Part shown: one piece after another, positions 35,088 through 43,886 of the stretch
Layout of the letters: every line of letters starts with the position of its first letter
Numbering within the stretch: position 1 is the stretch's first letter
Assembly: GCA_903828675.1 (NCBI GenBank)
Contig: CAIKND010000238.1
Coordinates: 1 to 54,694, forward strand
Reading direction: 5' to 3'
From: an uncultured Acidobacteriaceae bacterium
Lineage (GTDB): Bacteria > Acidobacteriota > Terriglobia > Terriglobales > Acidobacteriaceae
DNA length: 54,694 nucleotides
Translations under genes and position numbers: made by a program
Notes under the pieces: model-generated
The model's input: the letters and a program-made list of their open reading frames with translations, nothing else
Told to the model about the DNA's origin: nothing
Database searches by the model: none

Positions 35088-36059
35088 TTAGAAGCCCATG
35101 GCAACGCAGATGGCGGCGACATCTCCTATTTTCTCGCCTAGTGCGGCGGGGACGACCTGACAGATCTTTGCGGAGGCTGGCAGGGCTTCACGCCGCATGG
35201 TGAGCCGGGCTGGCGCGAGGAGGCTTTCACCCAGGCGCATGGCAAGCCCCCCGATGACAATCCGCTCGGGATTGAAGAGGTCGACAAGAATGGCCAGGGC
35301 CTCGCCCAAACGGCATCCTGTGTTGTGAATAATTCGCCTAGCTAGTTCGTCGCCGCCCTGCGAGGCCTCTGCCACATCTTTTGCCGTCAGCGTTCCACTT
35401 TCGCGATACCTGGCGGCGAGCACAGTGACGTCCCCGTTTCTTATGGCGGCCTTAACTTCCTGACAGGCCACTTGCGCCATTCCACCTCCGCTGGCCCAGC
35501 CTTCGACCGAACCTGCTTTGTTGTAACCGACCGGCCCCGACGTGGTGAGCCGCACATGGCCGACCTCGCCAGCCTGACCCGATGCTCCACTGAGCAGACG
35601 GCCATCGGCAATAACTCCCGCGCCCAATCCGGTTCCCATGGTCAGGAACACCATGTAACGCGTACCGAACCCAGCTCCGAAGCGATGCTCGGCTATTGCG
35701 CCTGCGTTGGCGTCGTTTTCCATTCTGGAAGGGAGACCAAACTCCTGCTGGAGAATGGACGTTATGGGCACGTCCACCCACGTGGACAGATTGGGAGGAG
35801 CCTGGATTATGCCAGCAGCCTGATCCAACGGGCCGCCACAACTGACGCCAATACCGCCCAGCCTTGATCTGTCGATTTCGGATGACTTAACGACTTGATG
35901 AATGGATTGCCTGATTAGATCGATAGCCCGTTCGGGCCCCAACTCAGGCAAGGTGGGAAACTCAATGCGCGCAAGCATGGCCGGCGGTTCCGCTGAAAGT
36001 ACCACGGCTGTCTTGGTTCCACCTATGTCGACTCCGATCCAAACTCTGCTTTCGTTCAC
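35088..36059 (-). CDS. ROK-family sugar kinase (glucokinase-like)
   Basis: The 323-aa protein has the ATP-binding loop VDIGGTKTAVVL, the catalytic base region MENDANAGAIAEHRFG, the phosphate loop MGTGLGAGVI and the sugar-site GEVGHVRL. The usual zinc motif CxCGxxGCxE is here replaced by GPVGYNKAGSVEG, so structural zinc is absent; the His in GEVGH remains. It would phosphorylate glucose, mannose or a related sugar, entering central metabolism. It lies downstream of the alpha-mannosidase on the same strand after 670 bp. Its start is next to GGAGCTG. Confidence 0.9.
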   Translation of the reverse strand: MNESRVWIGVDIGGTKTAVVLSAEPPAMLARIEFPTLPELGPERAIDLIRQSIHQVVKSSEIDRSRLGGIGVSCGGPLDQAAGIIQAPPNLSTWVDVPITSILQQEFGLPSRMENDANAGAIAEHRFGAGFGTRYMVFLTMGTGLGAGVIADGRLLSGASGQAGEVGHVRLTTSGPVGYNKAGSVEGWASGGGMAQVACQEVKAAIRNGDVTVLAARYRESGTLTAKDVAEASQGGDELARRIIHNTGCRLGEALAILVDLFNPERIVIGGLAMRLGESLLAPARLTMRREALPASAKICQVVPAALGEKIGDVAAICVAMGF

Positions 36060-36729
36060 CGGATCAGCTCCTTTGCTGATATGACTTGTTTCCCCGTAGC
36101 ACGGATAGCAGAGACAGAAATCCTCGAACTTCCGCGGGAGTTGGAGACTTCCCCATCCATCTTATTCCGGCAGGCGGCCGCGCGCCGCCTTACATGAATT
36201 AGCTCAGGACGTTCGCAGTTTCATGGGTTTTTGAGGGAAGGGGGGGTGGGTAGGGAGGGTGGGTGGGAGGGGGGTGGTGCCGGCATTCTTCCTCGGGCGC
36301 CATGAAAGGCGAGCGCGATTTGAGTTCAAATATCCCATGTAATTATTGTGCGCCGATGGGCGTAAATTATCTGCAATGAAAATTGCGGCTAAGTTATTTT
36401 AATTCAACAACTTGAAAATAGGCCGCATTTTCATCCTTTCCGGGTACGGCGGCGCCCCATGCTGGACTGCAAAAGGCCGCGGATTTGTTTCGCGGACCGC
36501 CCGCAGGAGGTGAAGCCTGTTTGTTTTGTCCTCTCTGATCAGAAACAAGGTTCCAGCCAGGCCAGTGCACTCAACAGTCGGACTGGAGTGCCTGGAACAA
36601 ACACAGCTGGTGTTGAGTGACGGTGAGGTTACTTCTCCACGTGGGCTGGCGATACCGGGGGGCAGCTGTTACGCGGCTCTCGTTGACTTCCGAGGTCCGG
36701 AGAAGGTCAGAGACGCCGACGAATGACTG
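36060..36729. other. Intergenic region with a G-rich tract
   Basis: No supported gene in 670 bp between the alpha-mannosidase stop and the ROK gene start (both minus strand). It should hold the ROK promoter. A G-quadruplex-like tract lies at 36234-36278, followed by an AT-rich stretch at 36330-36430. Confidence 0.6.
36234..36278 (+). other. G-quadruplex-like G-tract
   Basis: At least seven runs of three or more G within 45 bases, separated by single A or T bases, on the plus strand. This satisfies the G3+N1-7 quadruplex pattern several times over. It is about 175-220 bp upstream of the ROK start, on the template strand for that gene. Confidence 0.8.
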
Positions 36730-39279
36730 TCACTGTTCCAGGATATTGACCTCGGAGATGACCGCAGACTTTGGATTGATGCGGAGCGTCTTGATTTCAA
36801 ATGGGTGGAACATCCCAGTCCACTGCGACTTTGCGAAGGGGAGGTTTAGCCTTGCTGTCGATTCCCTGCCGCCGGTCTCGTACATTCGGACGATCAGATC
36901 GTCGCTCTCTTCTGCCAACTTGATTGCTGAAACCACGATGTCTGGCGCATCGACTGAGAGGAACGAGTCCGATTGCGGCCTGGCTCCAGGGTGAATGCCC
37001 TGATAAACGACAAGCGCGGGAGATACCAACTCTTCAGCGATGTGAACGACGCCCACATCCTGCCAGGAGCCTGCGTGCGGCACAAGGATCATGCGAAATG
37101 CCTGGACCCCCTGATCCTGCCACTTGTAATCCTGGCCGGGATCGATCTTCTGCGGCATATGGTTGGCATATACAGCACCGCGCGCAACCGACACGCGCAG
37201 GTCGCCGCCGTTGACGCTGTAGCCGTACTTCGCGTCGTTGATGACGGAGAGCCCGTACGGATTTCCGCCGCGTTCACCGCTTACATCGATCCATCGCTGG
37301 CCGGGATCTTCTTCGCCCCTGGTCGCGCGCACCATGGCACCGTACGAGACTTCATAGGTGGCCGTGGGATTCTCGACATCGACGGGGAATGAGTACTTGA
37401 GTATTTTCAAGTGCTCGTGCCAGTCCAGTTCAACACGAGCTTCAAGATTGCGGCCGCCCGTGTAGAGAATCCAGTCTGTGGTGAGCGACGAGCTGCCATA
37501 GACAGAGTGCACACGCATGCGGGCACGCAAAGGGCCGCTCTCTACCAACTTAATGCTGTCCTGCTTGAAAGATCCGACTTCATCCGTATATGCAACTACA
37601 TTGTGGGCCCAGGTATCGTTCTGATCGCTGAGCACCATGGCACGTGCACCTGTTAGCCCGCCGCGAAAGAGTTCCCGTCCGGCATCCTTGTCAAAGACGC
37701 CAAGCGTTCCTTCAGGCGAGAAGGTTACGCGAAGGTGCTCGTTTTCCATGGAGCGATCCTGGGTCTTCAGCGTGCCCTGCCCTGCGGATTCGTTGATTTG
37801 CTTTCCAATGATGCGAATCTGCTGATATCCAAAAGCCGGCAAGCTCACTTGCGCTACGATTCTGCGCCGGCCCTGCGCGGCGGTCGTGGATTGAATCCAT
37901 TGAAACGGAAGCGGGCGGCCAGCGCCGTCCTCGACCGCGTAGGATGTCTTGCCGCTCAAACCAAGGTCATACTCTACGTTCTGCGAGGTGTTCCAGGCAT
38001 GCGGGTTAAAAACGAATAGATAGCTGGACCCGGGATCGAGCGTGGGCACCTGCCAGGCCAGCTTTTGCGCGCTCAGATACATGGCCTGCTGCGCAACGTC
38101 GATGGCTCGTCCTTGTCCTTCGCGCGCCGTTTTGTAGTGTTCGGGCAAGGATGTCCCGGCCATGCTGTCGTGGAACTGCAGAAAGAGCAGGCGCTTCCAG
38201 GCGGAAGTGAACTCGTCCTTCGGGTACTGCGCCCCCCAGGCGACGGATCCGACGGCCGACAGCTTTTCCGCTGTAACGAGCGCAGCCTCGGCCTCGCGGT
38301 TGCCTTTCTTCACGGACGACTCCGCGGTGTAACAACCGACGGAGTGGTGCTGCATATCATCGTCGAGGACGGGGATATCCGGACGAAACGATTTGCGAAT
38401 CTCCGCGAAGTAATGGTCTGGCGTGCTGTATAGGATCTTTGGCGCGCCGGGTTCGGATTGAAGCTTGCGAATGGATGCCATATTCGCTTTGGTGATGCCG
38501 CCGCCATGGTCGCCGATGCCAAAGAACTCCATGGCGTCGCGGAGAGGCTGCGGGCGCAACTCTTCGATGGTCTTGCGCATCTGCGGCTCGACGGAAACAT
38601 CGCCATCGTTGTAGGAGAGCGGGATGCGGTAGGTGAGCACACGCGAGCCGTCGATGCCCTGCCACCAGAATAGATTGCCGGGAATCTTCTTTTCGTTGAT
38701 GCCCGGACGCATGAAGACGTAATTCTGCATACCTTCAAGTTTCAAAATCTGGGGAAGGCTGCCGGGGTGGCCGAAGGAGTCGGGGTTGTAGCCCACCGTC
38801 GCCGTCCTGCCGAAGAGCCTTTTGAGCGTCTGCTGCCCATAGAGCCCCTGCCGCGCCAACGACTCGCCATTGGGGATGTTGACGTCAGGCTCGACCCACC
38901 AGCCGCCGACCAGGTCCCAACGCCCCGCATCCACTTGCTTTCGCATCTCCGCGAGCAGCGCTGGATCGTTGGCCGCAACCCACTCGTAAAACTGCGACGA
39001 ACTTGTGGTCATGGCTACATCGGGATCTTCAGCCAAGCGATCGAGCGCCGAACGGAAGGTGCTGTGAACGACCGAAACGCCTTCAGTCCAAGGCCAGAGC
39101 CATACAGGATCAATATGCGCATTCCCAACCATGTGAAAGCGGAACTGGCCTGCTGGCGGAGGCCAGGAAGGTGCACTTTGTGCCGGCAGTGAGGGGACAG
39201 ATAACAGGCAGAGCAGAAGCGAGATAGCGAACATGCAGGCCAGATGAGATGGATGCCGTTTGCTTGTGAGCAGCGTCAT
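36730..39279 (-). CDS. Exported alpha-mannosidase, glycoside hydrolase family 38
   Basis: The 849-aa enzyme starts with a signal peptide (ACMFAISLLLCLLSVPSLPAQS), so it acts outside the cytoplasm. GH38 marks are the zinc-site MVGNAHIDPVWLWPW, the nucleophile Asp in GYNPDSFGHPGSLPQI, the central FLQFHDSMAGTSLPEHY and the C-terminal beta-domains. It hydrolyses alpha-mannosides. The open frame continues 241 codons upstream, but that part is the antisense of a low-complexity tail of the next gene. GGGAG lies 6 nt before this ATG. A ROK kinase downstream could phosphorylate the released sugar. Confidence 0.93.
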   Translation of the reverse strand: MTLLTSKRHPSHLACMFAISLLLCLLSVPSLPAQSAPSWPPPAGQFRFHMVGNAHIDPVWLWPWTEGVSVVHSTFRSALDRLAEDPDVAMTTSSSQFYEWVAANDPALLAEMRKQVDAGRWDLVGGWWVEPDVNIPNGESLARQGLYGQQTLKRLFGRTATVGYNPDSFGHPGSLPQILKLEGMQNYVFMRPGINEKKIPGNLFWWQGIDGSRVLTYRIPLSYNDGDVSVEPQMRKTIEELRPQPLRDAMEFFGIGDHGGGITKANMASIRKLQSEPGAPKILYSTPDHYFAEIRKSFRPDIPVLDDDMQHHSVGCYTAESSVKKGNREAEAALVTAEKLSAVGSVAWGAQYPKDEFTSAWKRLLFLQFHDSMAGTSLPEHYKTAREGQGRAIDVAQQAMYLSAQKLAWQVPTLDPGSSYLFVFNPHAWNTSQNVEYDLGLSGKTSYAVEDGAGRPLPFQWIQSTTAAQGRRRIVAQVSLPAFGYQQIRIIGKQINESAGQGTLKTQDRSMENEHLRVTFSPEGTLGVFDKDAGRELFRGGLTGARAMVLSDQNDTWAHNVVAYTDEVGSFKQDSIKLVESGPLRARMRVHSVYGSSSLTTDWILYTGGRNLEARVELDWHEHLKILKYSFPVDVENPTATYEVSYGAMVRATRGEEDPGQRWIDVSGERGGNPYGLSVINDAKYGYSVNGGDLRVSVARGAVYANHMPQKIDPGQDYKWQDQGVQAFRMILVPHAGSWQDVGVVHIAEELVSPALVVYQGIHPGARPQSDSFLSVDAPDIVVSAIKLAEESDDLIVRMYETGGRESTARLNLPFAKSQWTGMFHPFEIKTLRINPKSAVISEVNILEQ

Positions 39280-39433
39280 AACGATCTCCCAAAGGTCTTT
39301 AATTTTAAACGGATAGCGCGGCGTGTACAAACCCGGGGAGAGGTTGCCGAGTGCGACTGGGATTCCAGAAACAGGGGCCCAGTTGAGGCATATCACCGGG
39401 TATGGAGGAGAATTTTGATGGCAAAGACGAAAA

Positions 39434-39458
39434 CCCCTGAGCGGGTGAGGCTCAGGGG
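39434..39458 (-). terminator. Intrinsic terminator after the CCA-enzyme homologue
   Basis: Perfect 9-bp stem CCCCTGAGC / GCTCAGGGG with a 7-nt loop, 36 bp after the stop, followed by TTTTCGT on the minus strand. It separates this gene from the alpha-mannosidase gene. Confidence 0.75.
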
Positions 39459-39493
39459 CTTGTTTATCGGCGCGTCCGGACTGGGAAGCGGGT

Positions 39494-41482
39494 CTAGCGC
39501 TTCTTTGCAGGCTTGGGAGCGGGCTTCTTCTCAGGCGGTTTGGACGGCTTTGCGCCGTGAGCCAGCTTGGCGCTGGAGACTGGAGCCGGTTTGCCTTTTG
39601 CAACGGCCTTGACGGGCGCTTTGTGCAGTGGCTTGACCGGAGCCTTGACAGGGGGCTTGGCAGGCGCTTTCGCCGTAGCCTTGACGTTTGGCTTGGCTGC
39701 CTTAGTTCCCTTGGCTTCCGCATGAACAGGCTCTGCCTTGTGCTTGGCGGGGGGCGCCTGGGCCTTTGCCTTGCTCGGCGCCAAGGACGGCTTGGTTGCA
39801 GCGGCAGCAGGCTTTGCCTTTGGTTCAGGCTTTGACGCGGGTTGAGGCTTTTCCGTCTTGACCGGCTTTTCCGGGGTCGAAGCCGGTGTCTTGGCGATTT
39901 TAGCCGGTTCGGGTTGGGCAGATTTTTTGGCCTTGGACTTCGGAGGTTCAGGAATGTGCTCGGACGCCTCGGCATCCAGGTCATCGTCGTCAGGCTCACC
40001 ATCGTCGGCCATATCCGCGTCGAGATCGACCTTGGGAAGGCTTAGGCCGAGATCGATGTCATCGTCGTCGCCGCCGATATCGTCCAGGTCCTCATCGTCC
40101 GCAAGTTCATCGTCGGAGTCCTCGTCGTCATCGTAGGATTGCTCTTTGATCTTGGCTTCAGCCCCGCGCTTGGCACGAGGCCTTTTGATGGTGACCTGCG
40201 GAGGAGGAGCTGGGGGGGAATGCGGCTCGAGGTAGGCGCGCATTTCCTCGGGCGTGGTGAGGCGGCCATCGATCAACTCAAGGAAGACAGCCTGCACAAT
40301 CTGGCCGTAGGCTGCCAGTTCCGGAGTGATGCGCATCTCCTGCATGAGGGCATGAGGAATGCGCAGGCGAGCTTCAGGCCAGGCTTTCAGAAACAGGTTG
40401 AAGCGTTCGAGGACAGCGGCGTTCTTGCTTGTAAATCCGAGCCAGAGAATCGCTTCAGGATCGTAGGTGGTAAACAGCTTGAATCCGGATGAGGGAGTGG
40501 CATTTTCCTTGGCAAGGAGGGCCTTGGCGAAGCCGGTCGCGAGTGAGTCGAGACTGTCCCACTCTTCTGTGAACCCTGGACGCAACATCAACTTTTTCAA
40601 CGCCGACAGATCTTTGGGGGCCATCTTTGCGGTAAGCAACTGCATTTGCGCGGCAGACATATCGGCGTGTACACCCTGCAAAAGCAAGTCGACTGCAAGC
40701 TCGTGGAGTGTCTTCAGCTTCTCCTCGTCCGCCTTGGCCGCAATCCAAGGTTGGAACAGGACCTGCATCCAGCCTTCGGCTTCCAGCGCCCGAAGCACGT
40801 TCAGGCCGTCTTCTTCGTGGCCAATCTGCTCGAGTTCCTGGCTGCGTGCGTGGGGAGAGAGAAACTCCATGACGCCCTCGCTCTTGGCATTGTCGTAGCG
40901 GGTACGAGATCTGGGGTCCAGTTCCCAGCCGAGCCGCGCACGGTACCGAGTGGCGCGAATCAGCAGCGATGGCTCTTCGAGAAATCCGTAATTTGAAACC
41001 AGGCGCAGGGTTCTGGATTCGATATCTGCGGCCCCATTGAACGGGTCCATCAGCAGTCCGAAAGAGCCTTCGTTGAGGGAGATGGCCATGGCGTTAACGG
41101 TGAAGTCCCGCCGGCGCAGATCGTCCTGGATGGAAGCCGGATGAAATACCGACTTGCCCGGCTTGAGATATTTGACGGTGTGGGCGCTAATCACGTCCAC
41201 ACGGACAGTTCCGGGAAAACAGAGGTAGAGGCTCTGGGAGTCTTCGTGCTCGCCCCAGACCGTTCCGCCGAGTTTCTCAACTGTTTTCTTTAGCTTAAGC
41301 GCATTTCCATGCACTGAAATTTCGAGATCACGAACGGCGTGCCCGCTGGTAAGGTCGCGGACGGCATCACCGGTCAGAAACAGGAGCATTCCAGCTTCGC
41401 GGGCTGCTTCGCGCAACTGCAGCAACGCGTTCCTTTGATCGGCAGACAGCCGGTTTTCCAAAAGATAGATGTAATCAGGCAT
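39494..41482 (-). CDS. CCA tRNA nucleotidyltransferase/poly(A) polymerase homologue with a long disordered tail
   Basis: The N-terminal 420 residues match class II nucleotidyltransferases: LTGDAVRDL (36-44), VRDLEISVHGN (50-60), RRDFTVNAMA (124-133) and the LLIRATRYRARLG region. CCA enzymes add or repair the tRNA 3' end. Two active-site positions differ: the GG before xVRD is GD, and the DxD carboxylates are D52-L-E54. From about 448 an Asp/Glu-rich stretch of roughly 35 residues is followed, from about 513 to 662, by a Lys/Pro/Ala-rich tail of histone-H1-like composition. The family is normally about 400-450 aa. Activity is uncertain. Confidence 0.85.
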   Translation of the reverse strand: MPDYIYLLENRLSADQRNALLQLREAAREAGMLLFLTGDAVRDLTSGHAVRDLEISVHGNALKLKKTVEKLGGTVWGEHEDSQSLYLCFPGTVRVDVISAHTVKYLKPGKSVFHPASIQDDLRRRDFTVNAMAISLNEGSFGLLMDPFNGAADIESRTLRLVSNYGFLEEPSLLIRATRYRARLGWELDPRSRTRYDNAKSEGVMEFLSPHARSQELEQIGHEEDGLNVLRALEAEGWMQVLFQPWIAAKADEEKLKTLHELAVDLLLQGVHADMSAAQMQLLTAKMAPKDLSALKKLMLRPGFTEEWDSLDSLATGFAKALLAKENATPSSGFKLFTTYDPEAILWLGFTSKNAAVLERFNLFLKAWPEARLRIPHALMQEMRITPELAAYGQIVQAVFLELIDGRLTTPEEMRAYLEPHSPPAPPPQVTIKRPRAKRGAEAKIKEQSYDDDEDSDDELADDEDLDDIGGDDDDIDLGLSLPKVDLDADMADDGEPDDDDLDAEASEHIPEPPKSKAKKSAQPEPAKIAKTPASTPEKPVKTEKPQPASKPEPKAKPAAAATKPSLAPSKAKAQAPPAKHKAEPVHAEAKGTKAAKPNVKATAKAPAKPPVKAPVKPLHKAPVKAVAKGKPAPVSSAKLAHGAKPSKPPEKKPAPKPAKKR

Positions 41483-41697
41483 TCAGGTCCCTGCTTCCGC
41501 CGTCTCAAGCCGCTGGCAAGTGCCTGATGCGGTTACGCTTACGACACACGCTCGCTGAGCTGGCAAACCAGTACATTAACACAACTGAAGCCTCTTGGCT
41601 AGAGCCAGTTGTGCGGTTTCCGGAGCCTTGTCAAATGGCGGCAATTACTTTCCTCGACAGATCGGGGACGAAGACCCGTCCGTGGGGACCCCGGATC

Positions 41698-42243
41698 ATG
41701 CGACAATCCAAAACAATGGCATCCGTCCGCAAGCCGGTAATCGTGCGTAAGTTCTCCCGGGATTGGTTTGCCGGCTACGCCGGGGCTGGTTTCGGCCAAA
41801 ATGACGCGGAACTGGAAGTTCTCGACCTTTCAGGAAAGGTGCTGCATATTGACTGGGAACTTGTGAAGTGGGTTTGCTATGTGCGCGACTTCCCTTCTTC
41901 CTCGAGTGACCAGGCCAACCCGGAGCGGCTTCTGCACCGGCGTTTCTCTGTCCGGCCGCGAACCGCGGGAGTTTGGCTTCGCATGACGCTCACGGACGGT
42001 GAGGAACTTGAGGGGCTGGCGGCAAACGACAGGTCGCTGGTGGATGGCTCCGGGCTGCTGCTTACCCCGCCCGACACACGGTCCAATACCCAGCGGATTT
42101 ATGTGCCGCGGCAGGCAATTCAGATGCTGGAAGTGGTGAGCCTGATCGGGGTCTCGAGCCGCAGGAGAGCTGAAGGGGCGGGCAAGACGATTGAGCAGCC
42201 TGAGCTTTTTCCAGGCGAGCCTGATGGCGGACTGAGCCTCTAG
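41698..42243 (+). CDS. Conserved protein of unknown function
   Basis: A 181-aa soluble protein with no recognised catalytic motif. Conserved-looking segments are VRKFSRDWFAGYAG, KVLHIDWELVKWVCYVRDF, NPERLLHRRFSVRPRTAGVW, GLAANDRSL and PDTRSNTQRIYVPR. It is mostly beta-strand in character with the last residues disordered. The open frame begins at 41527, but the conserved part starts after 41740; ATG codons at 41698 and 41716 are both possible, and GGGGA precedes the first. I recall similar proteins in Acidobacteriota genomes but know no function. It is divergent from the CCA homologue. Confidence 0.65.
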   Translation: MRQSKTMASVRKPVIVRKFSRDWFAGYAGAGFGQNDAELEVLDLSGKVLHIDWELVKWVCYVRDFPSSSSDQANPERLLHRRFSVRPRTAGVWLRMTLTDGEELEGLAANDRSLVDGSGLLLTPPDTRSNTQRIYVPRQAIQMLEVVSLIGVSSRRRAEGAGKTIEQPELFPGEPDGGLSL

Positions 42244-42369
42244 TGTGGTGAGTCTGAAGTTTATCGAAGAACAAACGCAGATTCTTTGCTCACCACCCCC
42301 AATCTCCACCCCGGAAAGCGCTCGGGGCCCCGTTCGCTCCTGATGAAGGGTCCGGTTGAGTGTTGTTCT

Positions 42370-42410
42370 GTCCCACCCATTCCGCAAAGGACGTGGAATG
42401 GATGGGGCAC
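42370..42410 (-). repeat. Dispersed hairpin repeat, family A copy 5
   Basis: In reverse orientation: GTCCCACCCATTCCGC, loop, GTGGAATGGATGGGGCAC. The stem is partly mismatched at its base. It lies in the 283-bp gap between two convergent genes. Confidence 0.8.
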
Positions 42411-42526
42411 GGTGCTTCGTTGAAGGGTAGACGGCGGCCGTTCATCCACGGATGTAACGCGCTGCCGCGAGTAAAGATGCTCAGAATGACAGCGGCAATG
42501 ATGTTAGGAAGATCGGGGACTAAACA

Positions 42527-43744
42527 CTAGGTCGCCGGGCCAGAATTCAGACCTGAAGTCTTGAGCAGACTCTTATAGTAGGCGGCGGTAAGTCCCAGAA
42601 CCCGCTCATCCGCATAGTGTTCGATAACCCAGGCCCGGGCCGCACTCCCCATGCGACGGCGGCGCTCGGGATCGCCGATCAGCTTGAGGACAGCTTCGCA
42701 AATGGCCTCGGGGTAGCCGGGGGGGATCAGGAGTCCAGTGACCTCAGGGACCACCGAGTCGCGGGAACCTGTGGACATGGTGGTGACCACCGGAATGCCT
42801 GTGGCCGCAGCCTCAAGAACTGCGTTTGGGAAACCCTCTCTCCAGGTGGGAAGGACCATCAGATCCAGGGCCCGGTAATAGGGCGCCGTGCGGTGGACAA
42901 ACCCGGTTAAATGAATGTGTGCATTGCTCTCGATACGGGTGCGGGTCTGCTCGCTCAACGCGTCCTCGGAGGTGTCGTACCAGCCAACGAGGATCAGATG
43001 GGCATCTGGCCGCACTTTGAGGATGGCGTCGAATGCATCGACGAGCTCAGGGAGGCCCTTGTCGCGGGTCAAGCGCCCCACAAAACCAACAACCGGAGCG
43101 GCGAATGGAATGCCGAGCATTTTGCGCACGTCACTGGGACCAGGCGAGAACCTCTCTGTATCCACACCGTTGCTGCTGCCCTCGCCGAGCAGATGGAGTT
43201 TGGAAGCCGGGGCCAATCCGAGCGCCGATGCCTGATTTCGCAGGCTTTCGCTGTTGCAAAGTACCACGTGGGCGCAAGCTGACGCGATGCGCTCCCCGGC
43301 AAGCAGAATGCGGCGCTTAATTCCCGTGGCGGTCTCAAGCCGGAGCCCGCGCAACATATAGATGCGCCGAGGGACACCGCGCAGTTTGGCGGCCACGGTG
43401 CCTAACAGGCCCGCCTTGGGAGTGCTGAATTCCACCAGATCAGGCTTGAGTTTGCCAAGCAGCCGCCAGAGCCGGAATAACGAGACAAAATCGGATAGTG
43501 GCGCGATTCCGCGGTGCATGGGAATCGCAATTGACTCGACACCCTCGCTGGCGGAGGTACTCAACAGCAGACTGCCAGGACTGGAAACTACGATGACTCG
43601 AAAACCCGCCTCCCGTAGTGTGCGTAGCCGTCCCTTGAGAACCAGAGAGGTTTGTGGGTTGGTAATACCAACGACGATCAAGGGGTGCCAGAGTAACTCG
43701 GCCAGCGAAGCAGGGACAGGGTGGCGCGCTTTCGACGACGACAT
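42527..43744 (-). CDS. Family 4 glycosyltransferase
   Basis: A 405-aa GT-B enzyme. The N-terminal half has VGITNPQTSLVLKGRLRTL and the acceptor-side PDLVEFSTPKAGLLG; the C-terminal half has VGFVGRLTRDKGLPELVDAF and the EX7E motif REGFPNAVLEAAATG with TMSTGSRD. The WxREGFP pattern fits exopolysaccharide GT4 enzymes. An upstream in-frame TTG at 43789 is an alternative start; neither start has a good ribosome-binding site. It is divergent from the next GT4. Confidence 0.9.
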   Translation of the reverse strand: MSSSKARHPVPASLAELLWHPLIVVGITNPQTSLVLKGRLRTLREAGFRVIVVSSPGSLLLSTSASEGVESIAIPMHRGIAPLSDFVSLFRLWRLLGKLKPDLVEFSTPKAGLLGTVAAKLRGVPRRIYMLRGLRLETATGIKRRILLAGERIASACAHVVLCNSESLRNQASALGLAPASKLHLLGEGSSNGVDTERFSPGPSDVRKMLGIPFAAPVVGFVGRLTRDKGLPELVDAFDAILKVRPDAHLILVGWYDTSEDALSEQTRTRIESNAHIHLTGFVHRTAPYYRALDLMVLPTWREGFPNAVLEAAATGIPVVTTMSTGSRDSVVPEVTGLLIPPGYPEAICEAVLKLIGDPERRRRMGSAARAWVIEHYADERVLGLTAAYYKSLLKTSGLNSGPAT

Positions 43745-43886
43745 AGAGAGGCTTTGCACTGTTTGAAACCTATCACGGTGCGGAATCAAACGGAATTCAC
43801 TGATCGGGCGAAAAGGGGCAGATGTGACAGCCGAGACACAGAATCGTGGAGAGCCGGCTTATACTCGCGTTGTTCCTTAGGGGCCT

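Noticed and set aside
39280..40002. 241-codon N-terminal extension of the alpha-mannosidase frame
   Set aside because: It is Arg/Pro/Ser low complexity, antisense to the tail of the CCA homologue, crosses that gene's terminator, and lies before a clear signal peptide with a good ribosome-binding site.
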